A stretch of 64,000 bases of DNA from Aralia elata (taxonomy: Eukaryota > Streptophyta > Magnoliopsida > Apiales > Araliaceae). Both the position numbers and the translations under genes were made by a program. The stretch spans positions 885,001 through 949,000 of the forward strand of contig JAVJAP010000118.1 in the NCBI GenBank assembly GCA_034770075.1. The letters are read 5' to 3'. Shown here piece by piece: positions 22,736 to 34,700 of this stretch; within the stretch, counting starts at the first letter, position 1, and every line of letters begins with the position of its first letter. The notes below the pieces were generated by a model. That model did not search any database and was not told the origin of the DNA. It saw nothing but the letters and a program-made list of their open reading frames with translations.

Positions 22736-23188
22736 TGTATCGCACAATTATGAATTCGCTCGTGTATCACACAATTAGGCTTTTACCCTCAATTGATCTC
22801 ACACTCTTGCCTTTTACCACTCTAATTCCCTCTTATAGGTTCTTTTTGAATTCACCAAATAAATTCACAGTTTAACTATCCAATTCAAAAATAACTTATC
22901 AAGAACAAATATAGAAGGTATGACTATCGGAATACCACAATTATGAACCTTGATGTCTCACGGGTGAACTCCTTAAAAAAAAGAACTCCTTGTACGATCC
23001 AGAATTGACAATTGTAGATTCGCTTCGGAATTGATGATGATGGATTTGGATATTGTTTGATGAATGAATGTAGTGCTACAAGTTTGGTTAGCACAATAAA
23101 ATAGAATCTGAAAAATCTTCTATACTTTTTTTTTCTTTTGAATATACTCAACAGAAAATTAAAGATAAACAACTAGCTAGAAAACGTA
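22736..23188 (-). other. Leader of the non-autonomous element
   Basis: About 450 bp of AT-rich sequence between PBS and gag, similar to 6776-7166. The only open frame (22924-23172) has no recognisable product. Confidence 0.65.
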
Positions 23189-23200
23189 GCTCTGATACCA
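23189..23200 (-). other. Primer binding site (tRNA-Met)
   Basis: The minus strand reads TGGTATCAGAGC two bases from the LTR end at 23203. Confidence 0.9.
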
Positions 23201-23202
23201 AA

Positions 23203-24417
23203 TGATAGACTCCACGGCACGCTTGCGTGAGGTGGTCGTCGCCCGGATCATTTCCAGCAAGTTATAAACGTGGAACTCGTTCGAATCCTTAATCCCTCAC
23301 CTAAATATAAATGATAAACCTTGGAATAGTCGATCAAGCAATTTGAATGTATGAAGGATGAAACACCAACAACACTTTGACCCTCGTTTAATTCAAACAA
23401 TAATCTCTATATGATTGAATGATGCGGTAGAATAACGCCACACACAACTGTGATTTGTTGTATGATAAGTTAAATATGAATCTCAAAAGAAAACTAAGAA
23501 ACTAGCTTAGAAATTCTTCAAAGAACCAAAAGTAGAGAATAATCTCACAAGAATCGTATTGGGTAAAATTTTTGATGTCTAATTGCACAACCCATGTATT
23601 CTATTTATACTAATACATAAAAACCCTAATTCCATAAGGAATAAGAAACCTAATTCTATAAGGAAATAACAAACTAATTGAAGTCAAACCCTAAATCCTA
23701 AAAGGAATAGAAATCCAATTGGAAATCAAATTCTACCTAACTAATTAATATAGAAATAAAATCATATCTAATAAATATCCTAATTACATTAGAAATCTAA
23801 AAGATATGAAAAATCTCTAAAAATATGGAAAGAAATATTGAAAAATCTGGAGAAACGCGTTGCCTCGAAAAACGCGTTGAACTTTTTGACACCCTGGCAC
23901 GGGGTGCGCTGGAATTGGCCTTGCTGCGGTGTGGGGCGCGCTACACCTGTAGAAACCTTCAAACCTCCTTGGCGCGGGGCGCGCTGCCTCTAGTACAAAA
24001 TTGGCGCGTGGCGCACTGCTCTGGCAGATTTGACCATTTTGCCCTTTTACATCCCGAACGTGATTCTTTGCTCCTCTTTCGTTCCCTTCATTGAACTTGA
24101 ATCTTTGGAAGAACGTAATGAATGAACTTAGAATCATATCCACTGATGAATGCTTTGCCACGAAGCTTGAATCTCTTCCTTTCATTTCGTGCAATGCATG
24201 ATAAATTGGCTTGCGTTGATTTAGTCTCACTAAATATATTGTATCTAGTAATCCCAAATCATAGAATTTATGCTCTACTCGGGAATCACTTGAATTTAGC
24301 CTCAAATTAAGTATTCTGGAGTAGTTTTCAGCCTAATCACTCACGATCATTTGTTCTACACCCGGAACATGAGTTGACTCTTGATTGCTTGATGCGAGCC
24401 TGGTCAGGATCTCATCA
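23203..24417 (-). repeat. LTR of the non-autonomous Gypsy element
   Basis: 1215 bp; plus strand begins tgatagactcc and ends atctcatca. TATA box (minus) near 23597-23605. It is very similar, in inverse orientation, to the solo LTR at 25812. Its outer edge touches satellite monomer A directly. It carries a four-unit GC-rich module at 23894-24017. Confidence 0.88.
23894..24017 (-). repeat. Four-unit GC-rich motif cluster
   Basis: Units at about 23894-23911, 23924-23942, 23970-23985 and 24002-24017, all variants of ggcgcggggcgcgct. The last unit plus its spacer is absent from the otherwise similar LTR at 25812. Located upstream of the TATA box in element sense. Confidence 0.8.
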
Positions 24418-25811
24418 CGTTTTGAACGCGATAGTGATGGGATTGCTCATTTTGATGCTAATCAAACTAAAACGAAGTAATAGGACTCCTAATCATCTAT
24501 TTGTTTGACAATTTAAAGGAACGAATGAAACAATAGGAAGGTCTCCCTAAATTATGATTTGTGTGAGATGTACACATCATTTTGAACGCGATAGTGATGA
24601 AATTGCTCCTTTTGATGCTAATCAAACTAGAAAGAAGTAATAGGACTCCTAATCACCTCTTTCTATGACTATTTGATGGAACTAGTGAAACAATAAGAAG
24701 GTTTCCCTAAATCATGACTTGTGTGAAATGTACACATCGTTTAAACGCAATAGTGATGGGATTGCTCCTTTTGATGATAATCAAACTAGAACGGAGTAAT
24801 AGGACTCCTCTATTCACCTCATTCTTTGACAATTTGAAGGAACTAATGAAACAAAAAGAAGGTCTTCCCGAATCATGACTTGTGTGAGATGTACATATCG
24901 TTTAGAACGCGATATTGACGGAACTGCTCGTTTTGATGCTAATCAAACAAAAACAAAGTAATAGGACTCCTAATCATCTATTTGTTTGACAATTTAAAGG
25001 AACGAATGAAACAATAGGAAGGTCTCCCTAAATCATGACTTGTGTGAGATGTTCACATCATTTTGAACGTGATAGTGATGAAATTACTCCTTTTGATGCT
25101 AATCAAACTAGAACGAAGTAATAGGACTCCTCTACTCACCTCATTCTTTGAGAATTTGAAGGAACTAATGAAACAAAAAGAAGGTCTTCCTGAATTATGA
25201 CTTGTTTGAAATATACACATCATTTTGAACGCGATAGTGATGTGATTGCTCCTTTGGATGCTAATCAAACTAGAAGGAAGTAATAGGACTCTTAATCACC
25301 TCTTTCTTTGACTATTTGAAGGAACTATTGAATAATAAGAAGGTCTCCCTAAATCATGACTTATGTGAGATGTACACATCGTTTTGAACGCGATAGTGAT
25401 GGGATTGCTCCTTTTGATGCTAATCAAACTAGAACGAAGTAATAGGACTCATAATCATCTATTTGTTTGACAATTTGAATGAACAAATTAAACAATAAGA
25501 ATGTCTCCCTAAATCATGACTTGTGTGAAATATACACATCATTTTGAATGCGATAGTGATGTGATTGCTCCTTTTGATGCTAATTAAACTAGAATGAAGT
25601 AATAGGACTCTTAATCACCTCTTTCTTTGACTATTTGAAGTCACTAGTGAAAGAATAAGAAGGTCTCCCTAAATCATGACTTGTGTGAGATGTACACATC
25701 GTTTTGAACGCGATAGTGATGGGATTACTCCTTTTGATGCTAATCAAACTAGAATGAAGTAATAGGACTACTCTACTCACCTCATTCTTTGACAATTTGA
25801 AGGAACTAATG
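24418..25811. repeat. 160-bp satellite array, segment 1
   Basis: Almost nine monomers of ~160 bp, each marked by ttttgaacgcgatagtgatg and ctaatcaaact. By their middle sections they order as A, C1/B' hybrid, C2, A, C1, B, D, B', C2. The last is cut by the LTR at 25812 and continues at 40255. Short minus-strand ORFs recur once or twice per repeat and break because 160 is not a multiple of three; they are not genes. Confidence 0.93.
25807..25811. repeat. Target site duplication taatg
   Basis: taatg before the solo LTR; taata at 40250-40254 after it, one mismatch. In intact C monomers the sequence is gaactaatgaaac. Confidence 0.75.
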
Positions 25812-26210
25812 TGATGAGATCCTGACCAGGCTCGCATCAAGCAATCAAGAGTCAACTCATGTTCTGGGTGTAGAACAAATGATCGTGAGTGATTGGGCTG
25901 AAAACTACTCCAGAATAATTAATTTGAGGCTAAATTCAAGTGATTCGTGAGTAGAGGATAAATTCTATGATTTGGAATTGCTAGATACAATACATTTAGT
26001 GAGACTAAATCAACACAAGCCAATTCATCATGCATTGCATGGAATGAAAGAAAGTGATTCAAGCTTCGTGGCAAAGCATTCATCAGTGGATATGATTCTA
26101 AGTTCATTCATTACATTCTTCCAAAGATTCAAGTTCAATGAAGGGAACGAAAGAGGAGCAAAGAATCATATTTGGGACGTAAAAGGGCAAAATGGTCAAA
26201 TCTGCCAGAG

Positions 26211-26302
26211 CAGCGCGCCCCGCGCCAAGGAGGTTTGAGGGTTTCTGCAGGTGTAGCGCGCCCCGCGCCGCAGCAAGGCCAATTCCAGCGTGCCCCGCAC
26301 CA
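26211..26302 (+). repeat. Three-unit GC-rich motif cluster
   Basis: Units of the type agcgcgccccgcgcc, the same family as 23894-24017 read on the other strand, with one unit fewer. Confidence 0.8.
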
Positions 26303-26870
26303 GGGTGTCAAAAAGTTCAACGCGTTTTTCGAGGCAACGCGTTTCTCTAGATTTTTCAAGATTTAATTCTATGATTATAGAGATTTTTCATATCTTTTAG
26401 ATTTCTAATGTAATTAGGATATTTATTAGATATGATTTGATATCCATATTAATTAGTTAGGTAGAATTTGATTTCCAATTGGATTTCTATTCCTTTTAGG
26501 ATTTAGGGTTTCTTTAGGGTTTATTCTATTAGTATAAATAGAATACATAGGTTGTGTAATTAGACACTTTAATTAAATTTATTCAATACAATTATTAGTG
26601 AGGTTTTCTCATCTTTTGGTTCTTTGAAGAATTTCTAAGCTAATTTCTTAGTTTTCTTCTGAGATTCATATTTAACTTATCATACAACAAATCACAGTTA
26701 TGTGTGGCGTTATTCTACCGCATCATTCAATCATACGGAGATTATCGTTTGAATTAAACGAGGGTCAAAGTGTTGTTGGTGTTTCATCCTTCATACATTC
26801 AAATTGCTTGATCGATTATTCCAAGGTTTATCGTCTATATTCAGGCGAGGGATTAAGGATTCGAACGAGT

Positions 26871-26875
26871 TCCAC
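26871..26875. repeat. Target site duplication tccac (left)
   Basis: tccac before the Gypsy-4 end tgtaatgtcc, repeated exactly at 40178-40182. Confidence 0.92.
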
Positions 26876-27751
26876 TGTAATGTCCAGGAATTTCCAAACA
26901 TTATATCAAATTTATTTTGATAAATAAAATTCATTTTATATAATTTTATGAATTTAATTTGGATCCATGTAAGAATTAGTATTTAATTAAATAATTATAT
27001 GGTCCAATAATTTTCTTGCATTAGAAAGGGCTCATTAATAGATTGATTTAAATTAGTGGGCTAACCCTAAGAATTTAATTGCAAGAAAATTGGGAAGAAA
27101 TTTATAAATAAATAATTTTACCATTGTCGGATTTAATAATTAGAATGGGGAATTATTGGTAAAACAAATATTTAATTAATTGAATTTGTTATTTAATTTA
27201 TATGATAGGGTCATAATGCTAGTAAATTCATTTGGGCAGAGCCCAATTCTTTTTTTTATTTCCTTTTGGGCCGTTTTTTTTTCAACCGGCCCAACCCTAT
27301 TGGGTTGAGCCCAATCCCCTTCCAGCCAAATTAAACCCGCTCCATTTCTCTTGTTAACCGGCAAGTCAATTAGGAGGGGCTTCAAAACCAGCGGATATCG
27401 AATTGGGGGAGATCAATCAGCAAAAGGAGAACCCTAGGCCCCTCAATCAATCAAAGCGACCGAGCGGGAGACGGGAGGAAGAAAAGGGTCTGTCAATCGC
27501 CGACGACAGCTTGCGTCGACCGGTTGGATTGAAGAGGAAGGTCGTCGACCGGCGGGTAATGAAGGCGACCAAGCGAGCAGACCAAGGGTCCAAGGCAGGC
27601 GACGACGTGACCGGTGAGGGCACACGACTCAAAGGCTGGCCGACGATTCACAGTGGGCATGATGGGACGGTCGAACGCCTACCCTCCTCCTACCGATGGT
27701 CTTTGAGCTGTCGATTGAGGTAATAACCAGTCTAATTGGGTAAACAAACCC

Positions 27752-27760
27752 CTATAAATT
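27752..27760 (+). promoter_or_regulatory. TATA box of Gypsy-4 5' LTR
   Basis: ctataaatt followed by gggcacccaaaaccctag; the same sequence is in the 3' LTR near 37249. Confidence 0.6.
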
Positions 27761-28429
27761 GGGCACCCAAAACCCTAGTTTGAGCTGCTAGAATTTTATT
27801 TCAAATTAGAGGGAAATCGTCACTGAGAGAAGAGAGAGCGGGGAAATTAATCAGTGAATGATCCAGCTGGGTTTTGTATTGTGGTAAAAGGAGAAAAATT
27901 TCAACGCGGATCGAACCCAAGATATATCAAGCTGCCGATTTTTCTTGTGGGTTTAGCTTTTTGGAATTTTTTTATATTTGTATTGTGTTGTTGCGAATAC
28001 TGTGATAGTTTTCTACTTGGGTTTGTATAAGTTTTCTTCCTCTTGTAATTGAATTTGGGTTGCCGATTGTGTTAGTATTGGATTTAAATTTTGGAATTTG
28101 CTTGGGTTCCTTTTGTTCTTTCTTTCGAATTTGTTTTATCTGTGGCTGGGATATATTGCAGTATAATTTTCCTTTGTTGTTGATGTCGAAGTTCTGCTGT
28201 GATTTGGGAATTCTGTGTATGGGTGCCATGAATGGCCAGAAGATATAAGGATGGGTTTTGGTTGCGATATAACATGTAATCACTGTGCCTTTTGAGAACT
28301 GTTTTGATGCACATAATCTGTTTGTGATAATGTCTATGAGGGTCCGTTTGTGAGCTGCCTATCTTGTGAATCCAGTAAGCTGTTAGGTTCATAAATTTCA
28401 AGTATGATCCAAATGGATTGAATAATAAA

Positions 28430-29620
28430 ACTGTCTACTATTTTAACTATGAATAATAACCATTTCACTATATATTAATGGTAATTAGATATAATGCTAA
28501 CCGAATGATTTATAGTTATTTTATTTTGAAATAACAATGCACAAATAAAATAGTTAGTTGTTGTTACATAATAAATAAAGGAAATAGATATTTGGTTAAT
28601 AAAGTGATTTTTATCATATAATCAATAATAAATTAATTACTTGATAATAAATAAAATATTTAATTATTATTAATACTTAATAATAATTAAATATGGATAA
28701 GGGTAAATAAAGATAATAAATATTTAATTAATAATAATTAAGTATGAATAAATTAATAAAATAATTATTTATTATTGAGTAATAAATAAAGATATTAAAT
28801 ATTTGATTATTATTATTAACTAATAACTAAGTATGAATAAAAGCAATAAAATAGCCTTACAAAATTTCATTCTGGGATATGCTATTATATTTACCATATA
28901 TACTAAACTAATTATTGTTATTTATTTTTCTCAACGATTAAGGATAATTAATAATTGTGAATTAATTATTTATTATCCGATTAAGTAATAAATAAACCTA
29001 ATTAGTTATTATTTATTATTAAATAATAACTAAAGATAATTCATTAATAATTATTTGATTTACTAATAAATAATTCTAATTAGTTATTATTAAATAATAA
29101 CTAAAGATAATTCTTACCCACTAATCAATTAATTATTATTCGAATTACTTTAAATAATAAATAAACCTAATTAATTATTATTTAATCATAAATAATAATT
29201 AAAGACGATTAAAATTAATAATTGATTATCATTTAATTAATAATTAAATAATAAGTAAATATAATTAGTTATTAACTAAAGATAATTAATTAATTACCGT
29301 TTAACAAATATTAAATAGTAATTAAATAAAGATAAAGTTAATAAGTAAGGAGATTTTAAATAGCACCTTAACTGAACGATTTTGATAAATTGTCTAAGGG
29401 TTAATAAATGAATATTACTTAAGAAGAGTAGTGTTAATTAATTAAACAATTATAATTAATTGTTTAAAGGTTCAATCAGTGTTTATTACTTAAGGGATTC
29501 ATGGTTGATTTATTTAAACCATCAACCTAAAAGTCAATTAAGTGTTTTATAGGATTTATTATAGTTTATTTACTGTATGTTATGTGAACTGCTTAATTAT
29601 TAAATAAATAGCATAAGTAA
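28430..29620 (+). repeat. AT-rich low-complexity block in Gypsy-4 LTR
   Basis: About 1.2 kb made almost only of shuffled taataaata, taattatta and ttaattaa words, with no strict period and no ORF. It lies in the transcribed part of the LTR and is repeated at about 37920-39110. Confidence 0.85.
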
Positions 29621-30676
29621 GCGTATCGACGTACCACTACGCATTACTAATTGATAGACCGACATTATCTATGTTAGGTTATTCAAGGCCAAATAGTTAA
29701 AGCTAGAATTATTTGTAGCTGAGCAAACAGGCAAGTTCCCTAACTCAATCTCGAGTTATTATTTTCGAAGCATGTTAGTGAATAATTATTGTCGATTATT
29801 CACATCTATACTGATTATTGAGATTCGCACATTGTGCAATTGAATTCCTATCCTATTATGATTGAACTGTAAATTTAATTAAAGTTCTTTCAAGTATGAA
29901 TTGTTTATGAGATCGATCTATGCTATTTGTATCAGCTAGATCCAGCATGTCTAAATTGGTTAAGACAATGGTATTTTAAAAGCTGTTCTTATTAAATTGT
30001 TGTGGTAAGAACTCTTGGCTGAGAAAAGGATAAACTTGTTTAAGGCATGATATCAATGCTGGTTCTTAAGTGTTTATGCATAAATCACGGGGTATGAGAG
30101 GCTGATCCCCTCGATTACCAAAACTTTTTAAGAGGTCCAGCTTACATGCTGAGAACCTTGGTAAACGTCCTTGGTTATTTCAAACCACTCAGTAATTGAC
30201 ATTCAATTATTCGAATATTCAACTGTTGACTGATAATTCATAATTCTTCACAATGTTATACTGTTGTTGAACATTGAAAGCGAAATTTCCTTCTATCATG
30301 ATATATCTCTTTGTGTATATACTTGCTAAGCAAATTAGTTGCTTACCCTTGCTATATCATGATCTTTATTTCAGCTAAGGCAGAAACGTCTAGAGGAGAC
30401 AAAGGAAAAGGGAAGGTGCAAGAATAGACGCCCGATAGTGCCTATGTACTAGTTATTCTTGAATGTTGTTTGATTAAGTGAACCTTTTATTGTATTAAGG
30501 GTACGTTTTATGTTAAGGTTAAAGAACCTTGGGACCAAGATTGCAAGACCTTATTATTATTTCAATAAACAATGTATGTTTATTATTCCGCATTTAGTTA
30601 GAAAGTATGTTTGTCGTTGAGTATCGTGAGCACCGAATTCGAGGTTAGGAAACCCGGATTTGGGGGCGTCACAAGT

Positions 30677-30688
30677 TGGTATCAGAGC
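30677..30688 (+). other. Gypsy-4 primer binding site (tRNA-Met)
   Basis: TGGTATCAGAGC three bases after the 5' LTR end. Confidence 0.92.
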
Positions 30689-30880
30689 TATAGGTTATAA
30701 ACGTTAGAAATGAGAAACCTAGGTTATAACCTCGATAGGAAACTCATATAGAGTATGTAGGTGATGAGTTGAGGAGATTCATCGAGTTCCAGTTGTACCG
30801 AATAAAATATCATTTCATTTTATCAATGAATATATTTTATTGAGGTACTGACATGGATTCATTGTGTGGTGTTTGTAGGA

Positions 30881-31242
30881 TGTCGGACGAGTGTTAAGAT
30901 AGCCTTTCAATTAACCAGGAGCCCATAGAGCCTAAGGTGATAGGAAACTTGCGAGCAAGGAACGCCGAGCTAGAGGTAAAGGCTGAACAATTAGAGGCGC
31001 AGAACCACATCCACCAGATTTCTGAACAGCAGTACAAGGACGCTGCTTACAAGGCCCAGGCTGAGTTAGCCGAGTTACGAGGGAGGCTGCTGCTAAGAGA
31101 GCTACAGTTAGGACAGTTGAGAGGTGAGGTGAAGGCTAAGGATGCGAAGATAGTTGATTTGGAGCGAGCCTTAGACATCGTCTGGATGCAGTTCGACGCC
31201 AGATGGATGGATCTGCCCTCCAGTAGCGAGAGCAAGCGCTAA
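30881..31242 (+). pseudogene. Gypsy-4 leader ORF (coiled-coil-like)
   Basis: The frame starts ATG at 30881 (MSDEC), has a TAA at codon 6, then is open to 31242. The open part is Glu/Leu/Ala-rich with heptad-like spacing (ELEVKAEQLEAQN, ELAELRGRLLLRELQLGQL) and ends LPSSSESKR. About 120 residues in all. It lies between PBS and gag, as does the leader ORF of Gypsy-3. No family recognised. If the initiation codon is downstream of the stop, GTG or a later codon would be needed, so this copy is probably dead. Confidence 0.6.
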
Positions 31243-31755
31243 ATTGTATTCACCTTGTGTCTCTTAGGGGATAGTTAGAAGTGGGTGGTTATGCCTTGAG
31301 CAGTGTTATTGGTACTACCATTTGATTTACTAGAGTTTGTATTAACCTCAGCAGGTGCGAGGTAGTTCGTATGTAGGATGTACTTCCTAATTATGTAGGT
31401 AGGAAAGAATGGTTTAAGTAAATCCCACCTTTTGCTATATTCAATGGGATGGTAGCAATCATGACAATATGCCTGTGATAAACGTGTAAGATGCTAAAGT
31501 CGGTATATGAATATAAATGCATTATTATAGTATGTGTTTGAGAATTTTACCTGCTAAACCGTCAATTCAATGGTTATGTTAATTCAGTAAAACTGAATCG
31601 GTACTTTAGCAACTTAAATCACTAATCGGGTAAAAGTAGAATTTCCGAGGTTGGGTAATCTAAAACTCCCACACAAAAGTCATGTGATTATTACATGCTG
31701 AATACTTATGTTTTAAGGAAGCCGAGTAACGTGTTAGGGTTTGCTTAAACAGATA
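31243..31755 (+). other. Spacer between leader ORF and gag
   Basis: About 510 bp of AT-rich untranslated sequence; no ORF, tRNA or repeat recognised. Confidence 0.6.
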
Positions 31756-34700
31756 ATGCCGCCCAGACGAATCCTACGAAACCAAGGGATTGAAGAGTCA
31801 GTTAACAATGTAGAGGGAACTCCACCAAACCCAATGCAAGATTTTGTGAACATGATGGCAGAAGCCTTGCGGAATCAAACCACTATTACAGGAAATCAGG
31901 CAGGCAACCACTTAGCCAATTTTAAGGACTTCAAGGCAGTAGGGCCTCCGGAGTTTAGAGGAACAGCGAACCCGATAGAGGCCCAGTCATGGATAAAGGA
32001 GATTAAGAAGGCCTTTGTCATTACTAGAGTCGTTGAGGAGCAGAAGACAGTTTTTGCTACCTACCTAATGAAAGGTGAGGCTAACTTTTGGTGGGAAGCC
32101 AATCAGAACAAAGCTGGAACTGGAGTCGTGGCGTGGGAAGCTTTCAAGACGTTGTTTTTCGAGAATTACTTTCCTGAGAGTACGCAGGCGAAAATGGAAA
32201 TCAAGTTTTTGGAATTGAAGCAAGAAAATTTGTCAGTGTCAGAGTACGCTGCAAAATTCAATGAATTGGCTAGATTCGCCCCACATCAGGTGGATACTGA
32301 GGTGAGGAAGACCAGGAGATTTGAGAATGGATTAAAACCGTGGATCTACAGCAAGGTAGCGGTTTTGCAAATTACATCGTTCTCAACCTTGTTGGAGAAA
32401 GCTCTCATTGCTGAAGATGGGAGTGAAGCGGTATCGAAATATAATCAGGAAAGGAACAAGAAGAAGGTAGAAGGAGGAAACGTAAATGTTAGCAGTGGTG
32501 GCAGCAATAACAGGAAGCGCCAATGGAGCAGTGGGGGTAGCAATTCTGATATGCAGCAAGGGAGCATCCAACAGAAAAGGCAGGTATGTGGGAATTGCGG
32601 AAAGGGTCACTCGGGAGAGTGCATGAAGGGAAAGATGGTCTGTTATACCTGTGGACAAGAAGGGCATATCTCGCCCAATTGTCCTAAGGCGAAGAAAGGA
32701 GGTTGCTTCAATTGTGGAGAGATAGGACATCGGAGCAAGGAATGTCCCCGAAAGAGAAACATGGATGGCGGAAACGGCAATAGGGGCAACAACTCGAGGG
32801 CAACCAGTGGAGGACCAGCCCAGCCAAATAAGCCAACAGCAAGGACCTTCAACATGACAGTACAAGATGCTGTGGCATCCAGAGAGGTGGTGTCAGGTAT
32901 TATTCCAATCAACAACATAGATGCCTATGTGTTATTTGATTCGGGAGCTTCATGTTCTTTTGTTTCTGATGAATTTGCTCAAAGACTTAAATTGCCTAGT
33001 GAACTGTTAGAACACCCGATGAATATAGAAGTAGCGAACAAAGAGATTATCCCCGTAAACTACATTTATAAGAATTGTTGTGCTGATGTGAGAGGGTTTA
33101 AGCTTAACGTGGACTTGTTGCCGATTCGTCTTGGAGAATTCGATGTAATCCTTGGGATGGATTGGTTAGCGAGCCACGGGGCGGTCATTGACTGTAAGAA
33201 AAAGTGCATACACCTACAGACTCCGGGTAAGTCGAAGGTGGTGTTCTATGGTAGTAAATCGTCGAGACAATCTTGTTGTCTGACGATGATGCAAGCGAAG
33301 AGATTGCTTAAGAAGGGTTGTATAGGTTATTTAGCTCACGTGGTAGATACTCGACGGGTCGAGGGTGAACTGAGTCAGATACCCATTGTAAGGGAATTCG
33401 CTGATGTCTTCCCAGATGAACTTTCGGGACTGCCGCCAGATAGAGAAATAGAATTTGCAATAGACTTGGTACCCGGGACGGCACCGATATCTAAGGCGCC
33501 TTACCGAATGGCACCAGTAGAGATGAAAGAACTGATGGTTCAACTGCAGGAACTGTTAGACAGGGGTTATATCAGGCCGAGCGTGTCACCATGGGGAGCG
33601 CCAGTTCTGTTCGTAAAGAAGAAGGATGGCTCGATGAGGCTTTGTATCGACTACCGTGAGTTGAACAAAGTTACGATTAAAAATAGGTATCCGCTGCCCA
33701 GGATAGACGATCTGTTTGATCAACTCAAGGGAGCGAAATACTTTTCGAAGATCGATTTAAGGACGGGCTATCATCAACTAAGGGTGAGACAGAAGGATAT
33801 CCCGAAGACGGCGTTCAGAACTCGTTATGGACATTTCGAGTTTCTGGTTATGTCATTTGGCCTGACAAATGCACCAGCGGCATTCATGGATATGATGAAC
33901 AGAGTGTTCAAGTAGTATTTGGACAAGTTCGTGGTAGTATTCATCGATGATATCTTGGTGTATTCAGTGTCAGAGGAAGAACATGCTGAACATCTAAGGA
34001 TTGCCCTGGAGGCATTAAGAAGGGAGAAACTGTACGCAAAGTTTTAGAAGTGTGAATTTTGGTTGCAAAGGGTGCAGTTTCTTGGACACGTCATTGACAG
34101 TATTGGTGTTTCGGTAGACCCAGCAAAGGTGGAAGCCATTATCAACTGGGAGCAGCCAAAGACACCAACGGAGATCAGAAGTTTCCTTGGGTTAGCGGGA
34201 TACTATCGGAGATTCATCCAGGATTTTTCAAAGATAGCATCACCGTTGACCAATCTAACTAGAAAGACGGTAAAGTTCGTTTGGACAGAGAAGTGCGAGG
34301 AGAGTTTCTTGGAGTTGAAGAAGAGACTTAGCCAAGCACCAGTGTTGGCATTACCGGACGACACTGGAGGTTTTGTAGTATACAGTGATGCGTCACACAA
34401 GGGCCTTGGTTGTGTACTAATGCAGCACGGCAGGGTCATTGCGTACGCTTCACGCCAGCTGAAGGACTATGAGAAGGGATACCCGACTCATGATCTGGAG
34501 TTAGCAGCAGTAGTGTTCGCCTTGAAGATTTGGAGGCACTACTTATATGGAGAGAGGTGCGAGATATATACTGATCACAAAAGTCTGAAATATATCTTCA
34601 CTCAGAAGGAGCTGAATATGAGGCAGCGCCGATGGTTAGAATTAATCAAGGATTACGATTGTGAGATTCTGTACCATCCAGGCAAAGCAAATGTAGTAGC

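Larger units (their letters stand above)
8116..24417 (-). mobile_element. Non-autonomous Gypsy element split by Gypsy-3
   Basis: Minus-strand order is LTR (24417-23203), PBS (23200-23189), leader, truncated gag start (to 22592), then after the Gypsy-3 insertion the rest of gag and the RT-derived frame (10073-8116). The gag segment before the insertion (FQGRRDPEAYLSWEE) and after it (SGQKKFKLAV) match the order of Gypsy-2 gag, which proves the halves belong together. The left boundary is either the shared LTR at 7181-8115 or an insertion of Gypsy-2. Confidence 0.75.
25812..26875 (+). repeat. Solo LTR of Gypsy-2 family, left part
   Basis: It begins tgatgagatcc within a C2 monomer and is continued by 40183-40249, giving ~1.13 kb once Gypsy-4 is removed. 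It is a solo LTR: both outer flanks are satellite with a near-perfect 5-bp repeat. It contains three GC-rich units at about 26211-26226, 26253-26270 and 26285-26302, and a TATA box (tataaatag) near 26534. The ORF at 25972-26238 lies wholly in the LTR. Confidence 0.88.
26876..30673 (+). repeat. Gypsy-4 5' LTR
   Basis: 3798 bp from tgtaatgtcc to gggcgtcaca. It holds a GC-richer 320-bp segment (27400-27720), a TATA box (27752-27760), and an AT-rich block (28430-29620). It lacks about 50 bp that the 3' LTR has (36684-36727), lost between two gggc repeats. Short ORFs such as 27403-27723 recur in the 3' LTR because the LTRs are copies. Confidence 0.93.

Noticed and set aside
23203..26875. Inverted terminal repeats of a DNA transposon around satellite segment 1
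   Set aside because: The inverted sequences are two separate LTRs. One has a PBS beside it, the other has its own near-perfect 5-bp target repeat with satellite on both sides.
30671..30690. tRNA-related sequence at the ggtatcagagc sites
   Set aside because: Only the short PBS is present, always next to an LTR end; there is no cloverleaf.
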